Origin: Candidatus Methanoplasma sp.
Lineage (GTDB): Archaea > Thermoplasmatota > Thermoplasmata > Methanomassiliicoccales > Methanomethylophilaceae
Direction: 5' to 3'
NCBI GenBank assembly: GCA_031274665.1
Contig: JAISPV010000112.1
Coordinates: 1 to 6,001, forward strand
DNA: 6,001 nucleotides
Below, piece by piece: positions 1 to 6,001 of this stretch (positions are counted from its first letter, which is position 1; each line of letters starts with the position of its first letter). The notes under the pieces were generated by a model that had not been told where the DNA came from, searched no databases, and saw nothing but the letters and a program-made list of their open reading frames with translations. The position numbers and the translations under genes were made by a program.

Positions 1-1217
1 AAGACCTGATGAACAAACTCTTCCACGCGGGAGTGGATATGCTTGTTGAGACAGGATTCTTCAATCCCGATCTGGGGAAGGTGATGTATGTCACCGAGTC
101 CGAGGTCTTTGAGGGAATAAAAAAGGCAACGAGGGCCCTGAGGCTCGGGCGCGACAAAGACGAGGTGATGTGCGAACGCCGCCGCGGGAACAGTCCGGCA
201 AAGCCTATCGTCCAGGGAGGACCTACCGGCGCCCCTGTGTCCGAGGACATATTCGTATTGATGATGCAGGGATATGCGCAGGAAGCGACCGTCGATACAT
301 TGGTGAGCGGTGTGATGTCGACCATAGACGGCCATGCACCGACGGCGAACACTCCTTGGGAGATCAAAGCGACGCTGGCGGAGATAAGGGCCGTAAGAGA
401 GGGTATGGCAAGGGCGGAGCGCCCGGGACTGGCCATATAGGGACCGGAGACCCCGCTTTCAGCAGCCGGCCGTCTGGCTTCAAGCTTTCAGTCGGGTCTC
501 GAAAGGACAGATATGCACGAATGCTCTCAGCTCAATGAAATGAAGATGGACATGACGGGACTGAACATGCTCGCAGGCTGGGCAGTTAACGGCGATACCA
601 TCATGACTGAGCAGATGCCGATATTCGGAGGATACTGCGGCGGTGTGGAAGAGACGGCGATCTGCGATGTCGCAACAACGCTTGCGTCTTTCGTCATGTT
701 CGGGACCCATATTCACCTTGACGGCCCCATCCACATCAGATGGGGAATAACCACCGCAAGGGAGACGCTGCAGATATCATCGCATGTCGGAGCGGCACTG
801 GACCTCAACACAGATCTTCTCCTCTCCAATCAGTATTATCCGCTGGCCGGACCGTGTACGGAGATGTGTCTTCTTGAAACGGCCGCTCAGGCGATCGCGG
901 ACACCGCATCCGGAAGAGAACTGATCTCGGGGTCGGCGGCATCGAAAGGTGTCGCAAGGGACAAATCGACGCCCATGGAAGCGAGGATCATGGGGGAGGC
1001 GGCGATAGCCACCTGCGGCATGAAGGTGTCCGATGTCAACGAGACCCTGGACCGCCTTATCGGAAGTTATGAGACAGAATTCCACAACCCGCCGAAGAGC
1101 AAGCGTTTCCAGGACTGCTATGACCTGAAGACCCTCACGCCGTCGGAGGAGTATCTCGGAGTGTATGAGAACGCCGTTCAGCTGCTCAACGAGCTCGGTA
1201 TAGAGATAAAATATTGA
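1..1217 (+). CDS. mtmB: Monomethylamine:corrinoid methyltransferase MtmB, copy 1 (pyrrolysine protein, 5' partial)
   Basis: MtmB transfers the methyl group of monomethylamine to the Co(I) corrinoid of MtmC and releases ammonia; it is a cytoplasmic TIM-barrel enzyme. The reading frame begins at base 3 and is open across an in-frame TAG at 438-440 to TGA at 1215-1217, giving 404 residues here. Alignment with the complete copy at 4317-5702 shows about 56 N-terminal residues lie outside the window, which puts the TAG at codon 202, the known pyrrolysine site. In that numbering the family's active-site residues are present: Glu259 in TEQMPIFGG, and Gln333 and Tyr335 in NQYYP. The motifs PIVQGGPTGAPVSE, GPETPLSAAG and AGPCTEMCLLE are also kept. 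By hand count it matches copy 2 at 88 of 143 residues before the TAG and 172 of 234 from residue 227 on, so it is a diverged paralog. Residues 216-227 are unusual. Its promoter and any mtmC partner are outside the window. Confidence 0.95.
438..440 (+). other. In-frame amber codon read as pyrrolysine (mtmB copy 1)
   Basis: TAG interrupts an otherwise continuous mtmB frame. It sits between RPGLAI and GPETPLSAAG, exactly where MtmB proteins carry pyrrolysine 202. Sequence on both sides stays MtmB-like with no frame change, so this is a recoded codon and not a nonsense mutation. A standard-code gene caller would split the gene here into two false ORFs. Confidence 0.95.
447..500 (+). promoter_or_regulatory. 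PYLIS-like RNA stem-loop after the UAG (copy 1)
   Basis: GAGACCC at 447-453 is perfectly complementary to GGGTCTC at 494-500, so the mRNA can form a 7-bp stem starting 6 bases after the UAG. Within the 40-base loop, AGCC (464-467) can pair with GGCT (476-479). A stem-loop at this position (PYLIS) has been described for Methanosarcina mtmB and proposed to favour readthrough, although later work found it not strictly required. The pairing is read by eye; no folding energy was computed. Confidence 0.45.
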
Positions 1218-1285
1218 CAAGTCCAGGCGCAGTGAGATACTGATGAAAACTTCTTAAAAATCCCCTTCCTCAAAACAGAAAAGAA

Positions 1286-1317
1286 GGATTTATATAACTT
1301 ATCAGGAGTGTAAATCC
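1286..1317 (+). repeat. Short inverted repeat spanning the ramA TATA box
   Basis: GGATTTA (1286-1292) and TAAATCC (1311-1317) are perfect reverse complements separated by 18 bases. The left arm overlaps the TATA box and the right arm ends just before the predicted transcription start. It could be an operator for a dimeric regulator, but seven-base arms in AT-rich DNA can arise by chance. Confidence 0.3.
1289..1297 (+). promoter_or_regulatory. Likely archaeal TATA box of ramA
   Basis: TTTATATAA is the best TATA-like sequence in the intergenic region and follows a purine-rich stretch (AGAAAAGAAGGA) that could serve as the TFB recognition element. Archaeal spacing of about 25 bases would place transcription start near 1318-1322, giving a leader of roughly 46-50 bases before the ramA ATG at 1368. 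Confidence 0.6.
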
Positions 1318-1351
1318 ATCTTGTTAAAATGATCCCGAGACAGATGCCGCG

Positions 1352-1358
1352 GGAAGGT
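1352..1358 (+). promoter_or_regulatory. Ribosome binding site deciding the ramA start
   Basis: GGAAGGT lies 9 bases before ATG 1368 and resembles the archaeal Shine-Dalgarno consensus GGAGGTGA. The in-frame ATG at 1329, 13 codons earlier, has no such site. This favours 1368 as the start. Confidence 0.6.
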
Positions 1359-1367
1359 TGCGATACC

Positions 1368-2981
1368 ATGAGATACGGAATAGCTTTAGATATTGGTACA
1401 AGCGGGTTAAGATGCCAAGCGATCGACCTCGACACGAAAGAGACGATATCGACCGCGATGACGTCCCGCCATCCCATTCCGGGGATGAATGTGATAGACC
1501 ACGTGAACTTCGCCATGGATGCCGGCCAGGATGTTGCGACCGGCCTTATGATAAGGGCGATCAACAACCTGTTCAAACTCCTGGAGATAGACCTTTCTGA
1601 GGTCGTGTTGATAGCGGTATGCGGAAATCCTTTCCAGCTGTCGATATTCCAGAACATCGAGATCAGGGACCTCGCGTTTGCGGGAAAGTCCATGATCGAA
1701 AAGCTGGGCATCAAACCTCCCGACAGGAACGGCGCCGTCGTCAAAGCGTCCGACCTCGGGATAATAGGCATCAATGCGGATGTGATGATACCTCCCGCAG
1801 TGACGCACGAGATCGGAGCGGATGCCATGGCCATGCTGACAGAGACCGGCGTCCTTGAAAAAGAAGGAACAAGGATCGTTGTCGATTACGGTACGAACGC
1901 CGAGATGGCGCTGCTCCATGAGGGTAATATCTTCACCGGTTCTGCGGCGGCCGGACCCGCGCTGGAAGGCCAGCAGATAAAAGCGGGAATGCTTGCCGCA
2001 CCCGGCGCGATATCTAATATCGAGATAATGGAGAACGGGTGGAAATGCTATGTTCTGGACGACGCCCTCCTTCCGAGGGAAGGCGACATCGTGGACCCTT
2101 CCACCGGCAAGGTCATTGCAGAAGGGGAGATGCACGGGAAAGCGATAGGCATAACCGGAACAGGTGTCGTCGCAGCGATCGCGTGCGGCTTTGCTTCAGG
2201 ACTCGTCTCGGGGTCCAAGGTGAACACTCCCGATAAGTCGCTGCACCTGCAGGCCGACATCTGCATCGATTCGAAGGATGTCGACGAGGCCGGGAAAGCG
2301 ATAGGCGCCATACGTGCGGGATATCTCACGCTCATGATAGAAGCGGGCGTTTGGGTCAACGATGTCAGAACGGCGTACATGTCCGGTGCGTCCGGTCTCT
2401 ACGTTGATGCAATAAAAGCACAGAAGATAGGCTTGGTCGCGCCGGGCGCGACGGAGATGATACAATACGGGAACACCTCGATCATGCTGGCGAGAAGGAT
2501 GGTCATGGGCGAGAAGACGATGGACGACCTCAGAGAGATGACAAAGATGCTGAGGGCAAAACACTGTATGTTCGCCTCATCTCAAGCGTTCAAGGATATT
2601 TATTCGGTCGAGATATCGCTGTGGTCATACGGAATGCCGTGGTCGGCGTACAATGATATGATGGACGTTTACAGCCTTCAGCACGTACCGGACCCCGTCG
2701 AGTCTCGGGCGGAACGCAGGTCAGCTACAGATCTTCCCGAACTGAAAGGCAAGAAGGTGTCGATCCTCAGGGACGCAGGCGTCGAGCTTACCGGGGCGGT
2801 CAAAGGATGCATATCATGCAGGAAATGTGTCAACGAATGCCCCGAGTCGGCGATCGCGGTCGAGAAGGGAGTGATCACCGTGAACTCGGAGAGATGCATG
2901 GGGACCGCCTGCAAACGCTGCGAGATGATCTGTCCCGAGAAGGTGCTGCAGATCAAAGAATTAAAAATTAAGACAAATTAA
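1368..2981 (+). CDS. ramA: RamA, ATP-dependent reductive activator of methylamine corrinoid proteins
   Basis: RamA uses ATP and low-potential electrons to reduce inactive Co(II) corrinoid proteins (MtmC, MtbC, MttC) to active Co(I). From ATG 1368 the protein has 537 residues, close to the roughly 60 kDa of Methanosarcina RamA. It opens with the ASKHA-type nucleotide-binding motif GIALDIGTSG (residues 4-13). A second acidic/glycine motif, VVDYGTNAEMAL, lies near residue 173, followed by FTGSAAAGPALEGQQIKAG (about 189-207), typical of the RACo/DUF4445 activators. The C terminus carries two ferredoxin-like [4Fe-4S] motifs: Cys481-X2-Cys484-X2-Cys487-X3-Cys491 and Cys510-X4-Cys515-X2-Cys518-X3-Cys522. 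An in-frame ATG at 1329 would add 13 residues (MIPRQMPREGCDT) before the conserved MRYGIALDIG and lacks a ribosome binding site. The gene ends in TAA and lies downstream of mtmB on the same strand, converging with the channel gene. It is intact. Confidence 0.95.
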   Translation: MRYGIALDIGTSGLRCQAIDLDTKETISTAMTSRHPIPGMNVIDHVNFAMDAGQDVATGLMIRAINNLFKLLEIDLSEVVLIAVCGNPFQLSIFQNIEIRDLAFAGKSMIEKLGIKPPDRNGAVVKASDLGIIGINADVMIPPAVTHEIGADAMAMLTETGVLEKEGTRIVVDYGTNAEMALLHEGNIFTGSAAAGPALEGQQIKAGMLAAPGAISNIEIMENGWKCYVLDDALLPREGDIVDPSTGKVIAEGEMHGKAIGITGTGVVAAIACGFASGLVSGSKVNTPDKSLHLQADICIDSKDVDEAGKAIGAIRAGYLTLMIEAGVWVNDVRTAYMSGASGLYVDAIKAQKIGLVAPGATEMIQYGNTSIMLARRMVMGEKTMDDLREMTKMLRAKHCMFASSQAFKDIYSVEISLWSYGMPWSAYNDMMDVYSLQHVPDPVESRAERRSATDLPELKGKKVSILRDAGVELTGAVKGCISCRKCVNECPESAIAVEKGVITVNSERCMGTACKRCEMICPEKVLQIKELKIKTN

Positions 2982-3020
2982 TAGTGTGGCCGCGAGGCCA
3001 CACTAAGTTTATTTATAGTT
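2982..3020. terminator. Bidirectional hairpin terminator between ramA and the channel gene
   Basis: TAGTGTGGCC (2982-2991) and GGCCACACTA (2996-3005) form a perfect 10-bp stem closed by GCGA, a GNRA tetraloop on the plus-strand RNA. The plus strand continues with T-rich AGTTTATTTATAGTTTG. On the minus strand the bases after the hairpin are also T-rich (TTAATTTGTCTTAATTTTTAA, inside the ramA 3' end). It lies in the 45-base gap between two convergent genes. Archaeal termination relies mainly on U-rich tracts, so the hairpin's own role is uncertain. Confidence 0.65.
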
Positions 3021-3026
3021 TGATTC

Positions 3027-4265
3027 TTAGACTGGCTCTTCGTTCTTTATGAAGTCGACGTCATCGCTGAACATGTTCTCATCGGGGTAGTTCCCGCGGG
3101 TGAGTTTCAGGATTAAGCCCATCACGATACCAAATACGATCGATATTACAAAGACACCGATCGCCGCAACGAGGTTCGTCAGAGGGTCAGCCAGGACGTC
3201 AACGCCTGTCGCAATGATTACGACAGCTACGATCGCTCCGAACCATCCGCCGACACCGTGCAGGTTATGGACACCCATGACGTCGAGCGCTCCGATCGCC
3301 TTGCAGAACTTGGGGTGCAGGAATATGAACGACAGTGCGGAGATCGCACCAGCGATGATACCGATGACTATGGCCACCCAAGGCCCGATGTATACCAGCG
3401 GGGCACCGATAGCGACTGGACCAGCCAGCATCGCGTACGTGTAGATCAACGGGTTGACCTTCTTCTGTACTGCGGTGCACACGATCCATGCGCTGATTAT
3501 TGAACCCATGCCGCCCATGTAACAGACCATCATTCCCCAGAACACTTGGTCCGGAGGAAGCAGTGCTGTGACGAAACAGGGCCAAAGGACCCACAAGAGC
3601 ATTGATGCGAGCCATACGAACGACACGCTGTGCGTCGTTGTGTACATGGGCTCGTTGAACGCCCTCTTCTCCCTTATTCCGATCGCGCAACCGATACCGA
3701 AGTATGCAGCGCACATGTGCACGAGCATCGATCCTCCGGCGTCTGAAGCGTTGAATCCGAAAATGGTGTAAAGTCCTCCGTCAATGTCACCGATACCGAA
3801 CATGAACCATTCCACGATGATGAACACAGGTGCGAACAATATTCCGATGAGGAAGTACTGCCACATCTTGACTTTACCGAGGAAGCATCCGATCGCTATG
3901 ACGACAGTGATGGCACAAATTACTGCCATCAGCATTATGTCCTGATTCCACGCTTCTTCCATTGATCCAGGAAGGAGGAACTGCTTTATCGCCAGGTAGA
4001 CGACGAAGCTGCCTGCTGCGGAAAGGAGCACTGCAAGAGCAACACCCCACTCGTATTTCTTAATGAATATCATCAAGAAGGCAACGAGCATCAACATGAA
4101 CCAGATCATTACGTTCTTAATATACTTCATATTTTCCCAGGCAACATCGCCAGCAGGGGTGACATAGCTCTCCGCAAACACGATGCTGGGGAGTATTGCT
4201 ATTGCAATTACCGCTACCATAAGAAATGCCGCAAGGGCCAGTATTGTTTTTTTGTACATTTGCAT
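3027..4265 (-). CDS. Rh/Amt-type ammonium (methylammonium) channel
   Basis: This is a 412-residue integral membrane protein of the Amt/Mep/Rh family, which conducts ammonia/ammonium and commonly methylamine. The N terminus (KKTILALAAFLMVAVIAIA...VFAES) looks like a cleavable signal peptide ending near residue 31-32, as some Amt proteins have; about 11 hydrophobic segments follow. The motif SDAGGSMLVHMCAAYFG (residues 174-190) and GVHNLHG (331-337) match the Rh subgroup better than canonical Amt (DFAGG...VHxxAG). So does the stretch LLWVLWPCF (223-231). Likely pore residues are Asp175, His183 and His333. The short C-terminal tail is acidic. ATG 4265 is preceded by AAGGTGA with 6-base spacing; Met at 4259 is a weaker alternative. 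It follows mtmB by 51 bases on the same strand, so it is probably co-transcribed with mtmC-mtmB. No glnK is adjacent. The direction of transport and preferred substrate are inferred. Confidence 0.9.
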   Translation of the reverse strand: MQMYKKTILALAAFLMVAVIAIAILPSIVFAESYVTPAGDVAWENMKYIKNVMIWFMLMLVAFLMIFIKKYEWGVALAVLLSAAGSFVVYLAIKQFLLPGSMEEAWNQDIMLMAVICAITVVIAIGCFLGKVKMWQYFLIGILFAPVFIIVEWFMFGIGDIDGGLYTIFGFNASDAGGSMLVHMCAAYFGIGCAIGIREKRAFNEPMYTTTHSVSFVWLASMLLWVLWPCFVTALLPPDQVFWGMMVCYMGGMGSIISAWIVCTAVQKKVNPLIYTYAMLAGPVAIGAPLVYIGPWVAIVIGIIAGAISALSFIFLHPKFCKAIGALDVMGVHNLHGVGGWFGAIVAVVIIATGVDVLADPLTNLVAAIGVFVISIVFGIVMGLILKLTRGNYPDENMFSDDVDFIKNEEPV

Positions 4266-4271
4266 TGTTTT

Positions 4272-4278
4272 TCACCTT
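4272..4278 (-). promoter_or_regulatory. Ribosome binding site of the Rh/Amt channel gene
   Basis: On the minus strand AAGGTGA is followed by 6 bases and then ATG at 4265-4263. The spacing suits the first ATG, giving MQMYKK, better than the second ATG two codons later. Confidence 0.65.
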
Positions 4279-4316
4279 TTTTTAAGGAAAAGGTAAAGGG
4301 TTTAAAGGAGGATCCC

Positions 4317-5702
4317 TCAGTTCTTTATGTTGAGGCCGAATTCGTTCAGTCTCTTTACCGCTCCGTCGTACACTTTGAGGTACTCTGCGGACGGCTTGAC
4401 TGTCAGAACGTCGTAACACTCGCTGAATGTTTTTCCAGGGGGTGCCTTGGTGTAGCTCTTCTCGTAGCTCGAGATGAGTTTCTCGAGGACTTTGTTGACA
4501 TCGGGTACCTTCATGCCGGCAGTGGCCTTTGCAGCCTCTCCCATTATTCTGGCTTCCATTCCGGTGGTCTTGTCGAGAGCAACTCCCTTTGCTGCTGCGG
4601 ATCCCGAGAGAAGTTCTCTTCCGGATCCAGTGTCGGCGATTGCCTGTGCTGCGGTCTCGAGCAGGCACATCTCTGTGCACGGCCCGGCGATCGGGTAGTA
4701 CTGGTTCGCCAGAAGCAGGTCGGTGTTGGCATCGATGGCTGCTGCAGCGTGCGCTGCGATCTGCAGCGTCTCCCTTGCGGTGGTTATTCCCCATCTGATG
4801 TGGATGGGACCGTCAAGGTGGTAGTTACCGCTGAACAGTGTGAACGATGCAAGGGTTGTTGCAACGTCGCAGATCGCGGTCTCTTCGACACCGCCGCAGT
4901 ATCCGCCGAAGATCGGCATCTGCTCGATCATGATGGTGTCGCCGTTAGCGACCCATCCCGAGAGCATGTTCAGTGCGGCCATGTCCACTTTCAATTCGTT
5001 CAACTGCGAGCATTCGTGTGAGTCGCACGGTCTCATTCCCGTGAATCTCATGTCTGAAGCGAGACGTCCAGCTGCGGACAGCGGCGTCTCGGGTCCCTAC
5101 ATAGCCATGTAAGGCCTGCCGGCCCTTGTCCTTGCCTCGTCCACGCCCCTGATCTCTGCCATGAGCGCACGTATTTCATACGGGGTGTTGGTCATCGCAG
5201 GGTGTCCCTCGATCGTGGACATGACACCGTTGACGAGTGTGTCGACGATGGCCTCCTGTGCGTAACTCTGCATAACCTGTACGAATATTCCCTCAGAAAC
5301 AGGCGCACCAGTCGGTCCGCCCTGAATGATCGGTTTTACCGGGCTGTTGCCTCTGCGGGGGTAGAAGCGTGCGCAGTCCCTTCCCTCTCCCAATATCAGT
5401 TGGGACGGGGTCTTCTTTATTCCTTCCCAGACCTCGGCCTCATCAACTTTCAGGACTCTCTTGTTGTCCGTGTTGTAGAAACCAGTCTGGACAAGCATCT
5501 CCAGACCGGCGGCGAACAGGTTGTTCATCGTCGATTTGTCCTCGGGGATTATGTTCTTGCCGAAGTTGAGCTTGTATTTTTCTTTCAGTTTGGTTGCGTT
5601 CGTCGGAATTATGGAGTAATCCCACTCTTCCTCGGGAACTTTCTTTCCGGTGACAAATTTGTCATATACATCGAAAATGCTGAGTGGTCTTGCTATTGCC
5701 AT
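4317..5702 (-). CDS. mtmB: Monomethylamine:corrinoid methyltransferase MtmB, copy 2 (pyrrolysine protein, complete)
   Basis: This is a complete MtmB of 461 residues including pyrrolysine, close to the roughly 458 of Methanosarcina barkeri MtmB. It transfers methyl from monomethylamine to MtmC and liberates ammonia. ATG 5702 opens MAIARPLSIFDVYDKF. The frame runs through an in-frame TAG at 5099-5097 (codon 202, between RPYMAM and GPETPLSAAG) and ends in TGA at 4319-4317. One extra residue after the TAG shifts the conserved active-site residues by one: Glu260 in IEQMPIFGG, and Gln334 and Tyr336 in NQYYP. The segment DMRFTGMRPCDSHECSQ is closer to the usual MtmB sequence here than that of copy 1. 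The start lies 5 bases after the stop of the corrinoid protein gene, whose last codons supply the ribosome binding site, so the pair is probably translationally coupled as in known mtmCB operons. The channel gene follows after 51 bases. Confidence 0.97.
5060..5091 (-). promoter_or_regulatory. PYLIS-like RNA stem-loop after the UAG (copy 2)
   Basis: On the minus strand CGAGACG (5091-5085) pairs perfectly with CGTCTCG (5066-5060). Inside it GCTG (5082-5079) pairs with CAGC (5074-5071), closing the loop TCCG, a UNCG-type tetraloop. The stem begins 5 bases after the UAG. It is more compact than the copy 1 structure, whose 3' arm lies elsewhere. The coding sequence constrains the 5' arm (GAG AC- encodes Glu-Thr), so partial chance pairing cannot be excluded. 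Confidence 0.5.
5097..5099 (-). other. In-frame amber codon read as pyrrolysine (mtmB copy 2)
   Basis: The TAG is codon 202 counted from ATG 5702, the position of pyrrolysine in MtmB. MtmB sequence continues in frame immediately after it (GPETPLSAAG). Both paralogs in this window share the codon at the same place, which supports recoding over mutation. Confidence 0.96.
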
Positions 5703-5707
5703 TCATC

Positions 5708-5714
5708 TCACCCC
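5708..5714 (-). promoter_or_regulatory. Ribosome binding site of mtmB copy 2, overlapping the upstream stop
   Basis: GGGGTGA comprises the final Gly codon and TGA stop of the corrinoid protein gene and lies 5 bases before ATG 5702. The overlap of the ribosome binding site with the upstream stop suggests translational coupling of the two genes. Confidence 0.6.
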
Positions 5715-6001
5715 TTCTTAACGAGCTTGTTGACAAGCTCGACGATCTCTGCACCGTTCTCGGAGTATCCGTCGGCTTTGATCTCGTCGCACCATTTCTG
5801 CGTGACCGGTGCACCTCCCCCAAGGACTTGGAACGGGGCTTTGACTTCCTTTACGGCTTTGACCATTTCGCCCTGTACCTGCATTGTCGTCGTCATGAGT
5901 GCGGATCCACCGAGGATCTGCGCTCCGGTGTCTGCACCTGATGCCATGAAAGCCTCGGGCGATACGTCGGGGCCAAGGTCAAAGACCTTGTATCCGGCAC
6001 C
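5708..6001 (-). CDS. mtmC: Monomethylamine corrinoid protein, probably MtmC (C-terminal part, 5' partial)
   Basis: MtmC carries the corrinoid that accepts methyl from MtmB and donates it to MtbA. Only the last 97 residues are in the window, about half of a usual protein of some 215 residues. They form the second half of the Rossmann-like B12-binding domain: GYKVFDLGPDV, then GSALMTTTM (contacts to the corrinoid tail), GGAPVTQKWCDEI, and ADGYSENGAEIVELV at the end. The Asp-x-His-x-x-Gly motif with the cobalt-ligating histidine would lie beyond the right edge and cannot be checked. The assignment to MtmC rather than MtbC or MttC rests mainly on mtmB starting 5 bases downstream. The gene ends in TGA at 5710-5708. 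Confidence 0.85.
   Translation of the reverse strand, partial: GAGYKVFDLGPDVSPEAFMASGADTGAQILGGSALMTTTMQVQGEMVKAVKEVKAPFQVLGGGAPVTQKWCDEIKADGYSENGAEIVELVNKLVKKG

Larger units (their letters stand above)
1218..1367 (+). other. Intergenic region between mtmB copy 1 and ramA
   Basis: These 150 bases hold no convincing gene. The first part (about 1240-1265) contains A- and T-rich runs such as TTCTTAAAAATCC, which could end the mtmB transcript, although no strong U-tract or hairpin is seen. The second part carries a TATA box and an inverted repeat described separately. The gap suggests ramA can be transcribed from its own promoter, with or without readthrough from mtmB. Confidence 0.55.

Noticed and set aside
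438..440. mtmB copy 1 as a pseudogene broken by a nonsense codon
   Set aside because: The TAG is at the exact pyrrolysine position, sequence on both sides is conserved and active-site residues downstream are intact.
455..491. Direct 8-base repeat GCTTTCAG at 455-462 and 484-491
   Set aside because: It is short, lies within coding sequence, is absent from the other mtmB copy and is likely chance.
1329..1367. Upstream ATG of ramA at 1329
   Set aside because: It adds 13 residues not expected before the MRYGIALDIG start of the family and has no ribosome binding site; ATG 1368 has GGAAGGT upstream. A nearly leaderless start from the predicted transcription start cannot be fully excluded.
1407..2135. 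Open frame of 242 codons on the minus strand, antisense to ramA
   Set aside because: It is a shadow of ramA: Arg/His-rich low-quality translation, no motifs and no neighbouring genes on that strand.
4266..4316. Separate promoter for the channel gene in the 51-base gap
   Set aside because: The gap is short and pyrimidine-rich with only a weak TTTAAA; no good TATA box at suitable distance was seen, so co-transcription with mtmB is simpler.
4260..5021. Open frame of 253 codons on the plus strand, antisense to mtmB copy 2
   Set aside because: Its translation has no recognisable family features and it is fully explained by the codon pattern of the MtmB gene on the other strand. It has no convincing ribosome binding site.
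1..5702. The inverted mtmB copies as an active inversion or transposition boundary
   Set aside because: The longest identical DNA runs noticed are only about 17 bases, and there are no transposase genes, terminal repeats or target duplications.

Overview
The window is a methylamine-methanogenesis locus from an organism that decodes UAG as pyrrolysine. Two different copies of the monomethylamine methyltransferase gene mtmB are present, in opposite orientations. Each is interrupted by one in-frame TAG at codon 202, the known pyrrolysine position, and each continues in frame to a normal length. All five gene ends visible here use TGA or TAA, and none uses TAG. Archaeal-type GGTGA ribosome binding sites, a TATA box and a methyl-transfer gene set point to a methylotrophic methanogenic archaeon. 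The moderately GC-rich sequence and gene content fit a Methanomassiliicoccales-like lineage better than AT-rich Methanosarcina. That placement is inference; pyrrolysine-using bacteria are less likely.

Layout. Plus strand: 1-1217 is an mtmB copy (5' end outside the window). A 150-base gap with a TATA box follows, then ramA (1368-2981), the ATP-dependent iron-sulfur activator of corrinoid proteins. A 10-bp GNRA-loop hairpin at 2982-3005 lies between convergent genes. Minus strand, read from the right edge: the 3' end of a corrinoid protein gene, probably mtmC (6001-5708), a second, complete mtmB (5702-4317), and an Rh/Amt-type ammonium channel gene (4265-3027). Gaps of 5 and 51 bases make the last three a likely operon.

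How it fits together. MtmB moves the methyl group of monomethylamine to Co(I)-MtmC and releases ammonia. MtbA (not in the window) passes the methyl to coenzyme M. RamA returns accidentally oxidised Co(II) corrinoid protein to Co(I). The Rh-type channel is well placed to take up methylamine, vent ammonia, or both.

The main points of interest are the Rh-type channel in an mtmC-mtmB operon, the two diverged pyrrolysine mtmB paralogs around ramA, and RNA stems that begin 5-6 bases after both UAG codons but close at different distances. I saw no mobile elements, CRISPR arrays, tRNA or rRNA genes. The pyl genes (pylT, pylS, pylBCD) are not in this window.
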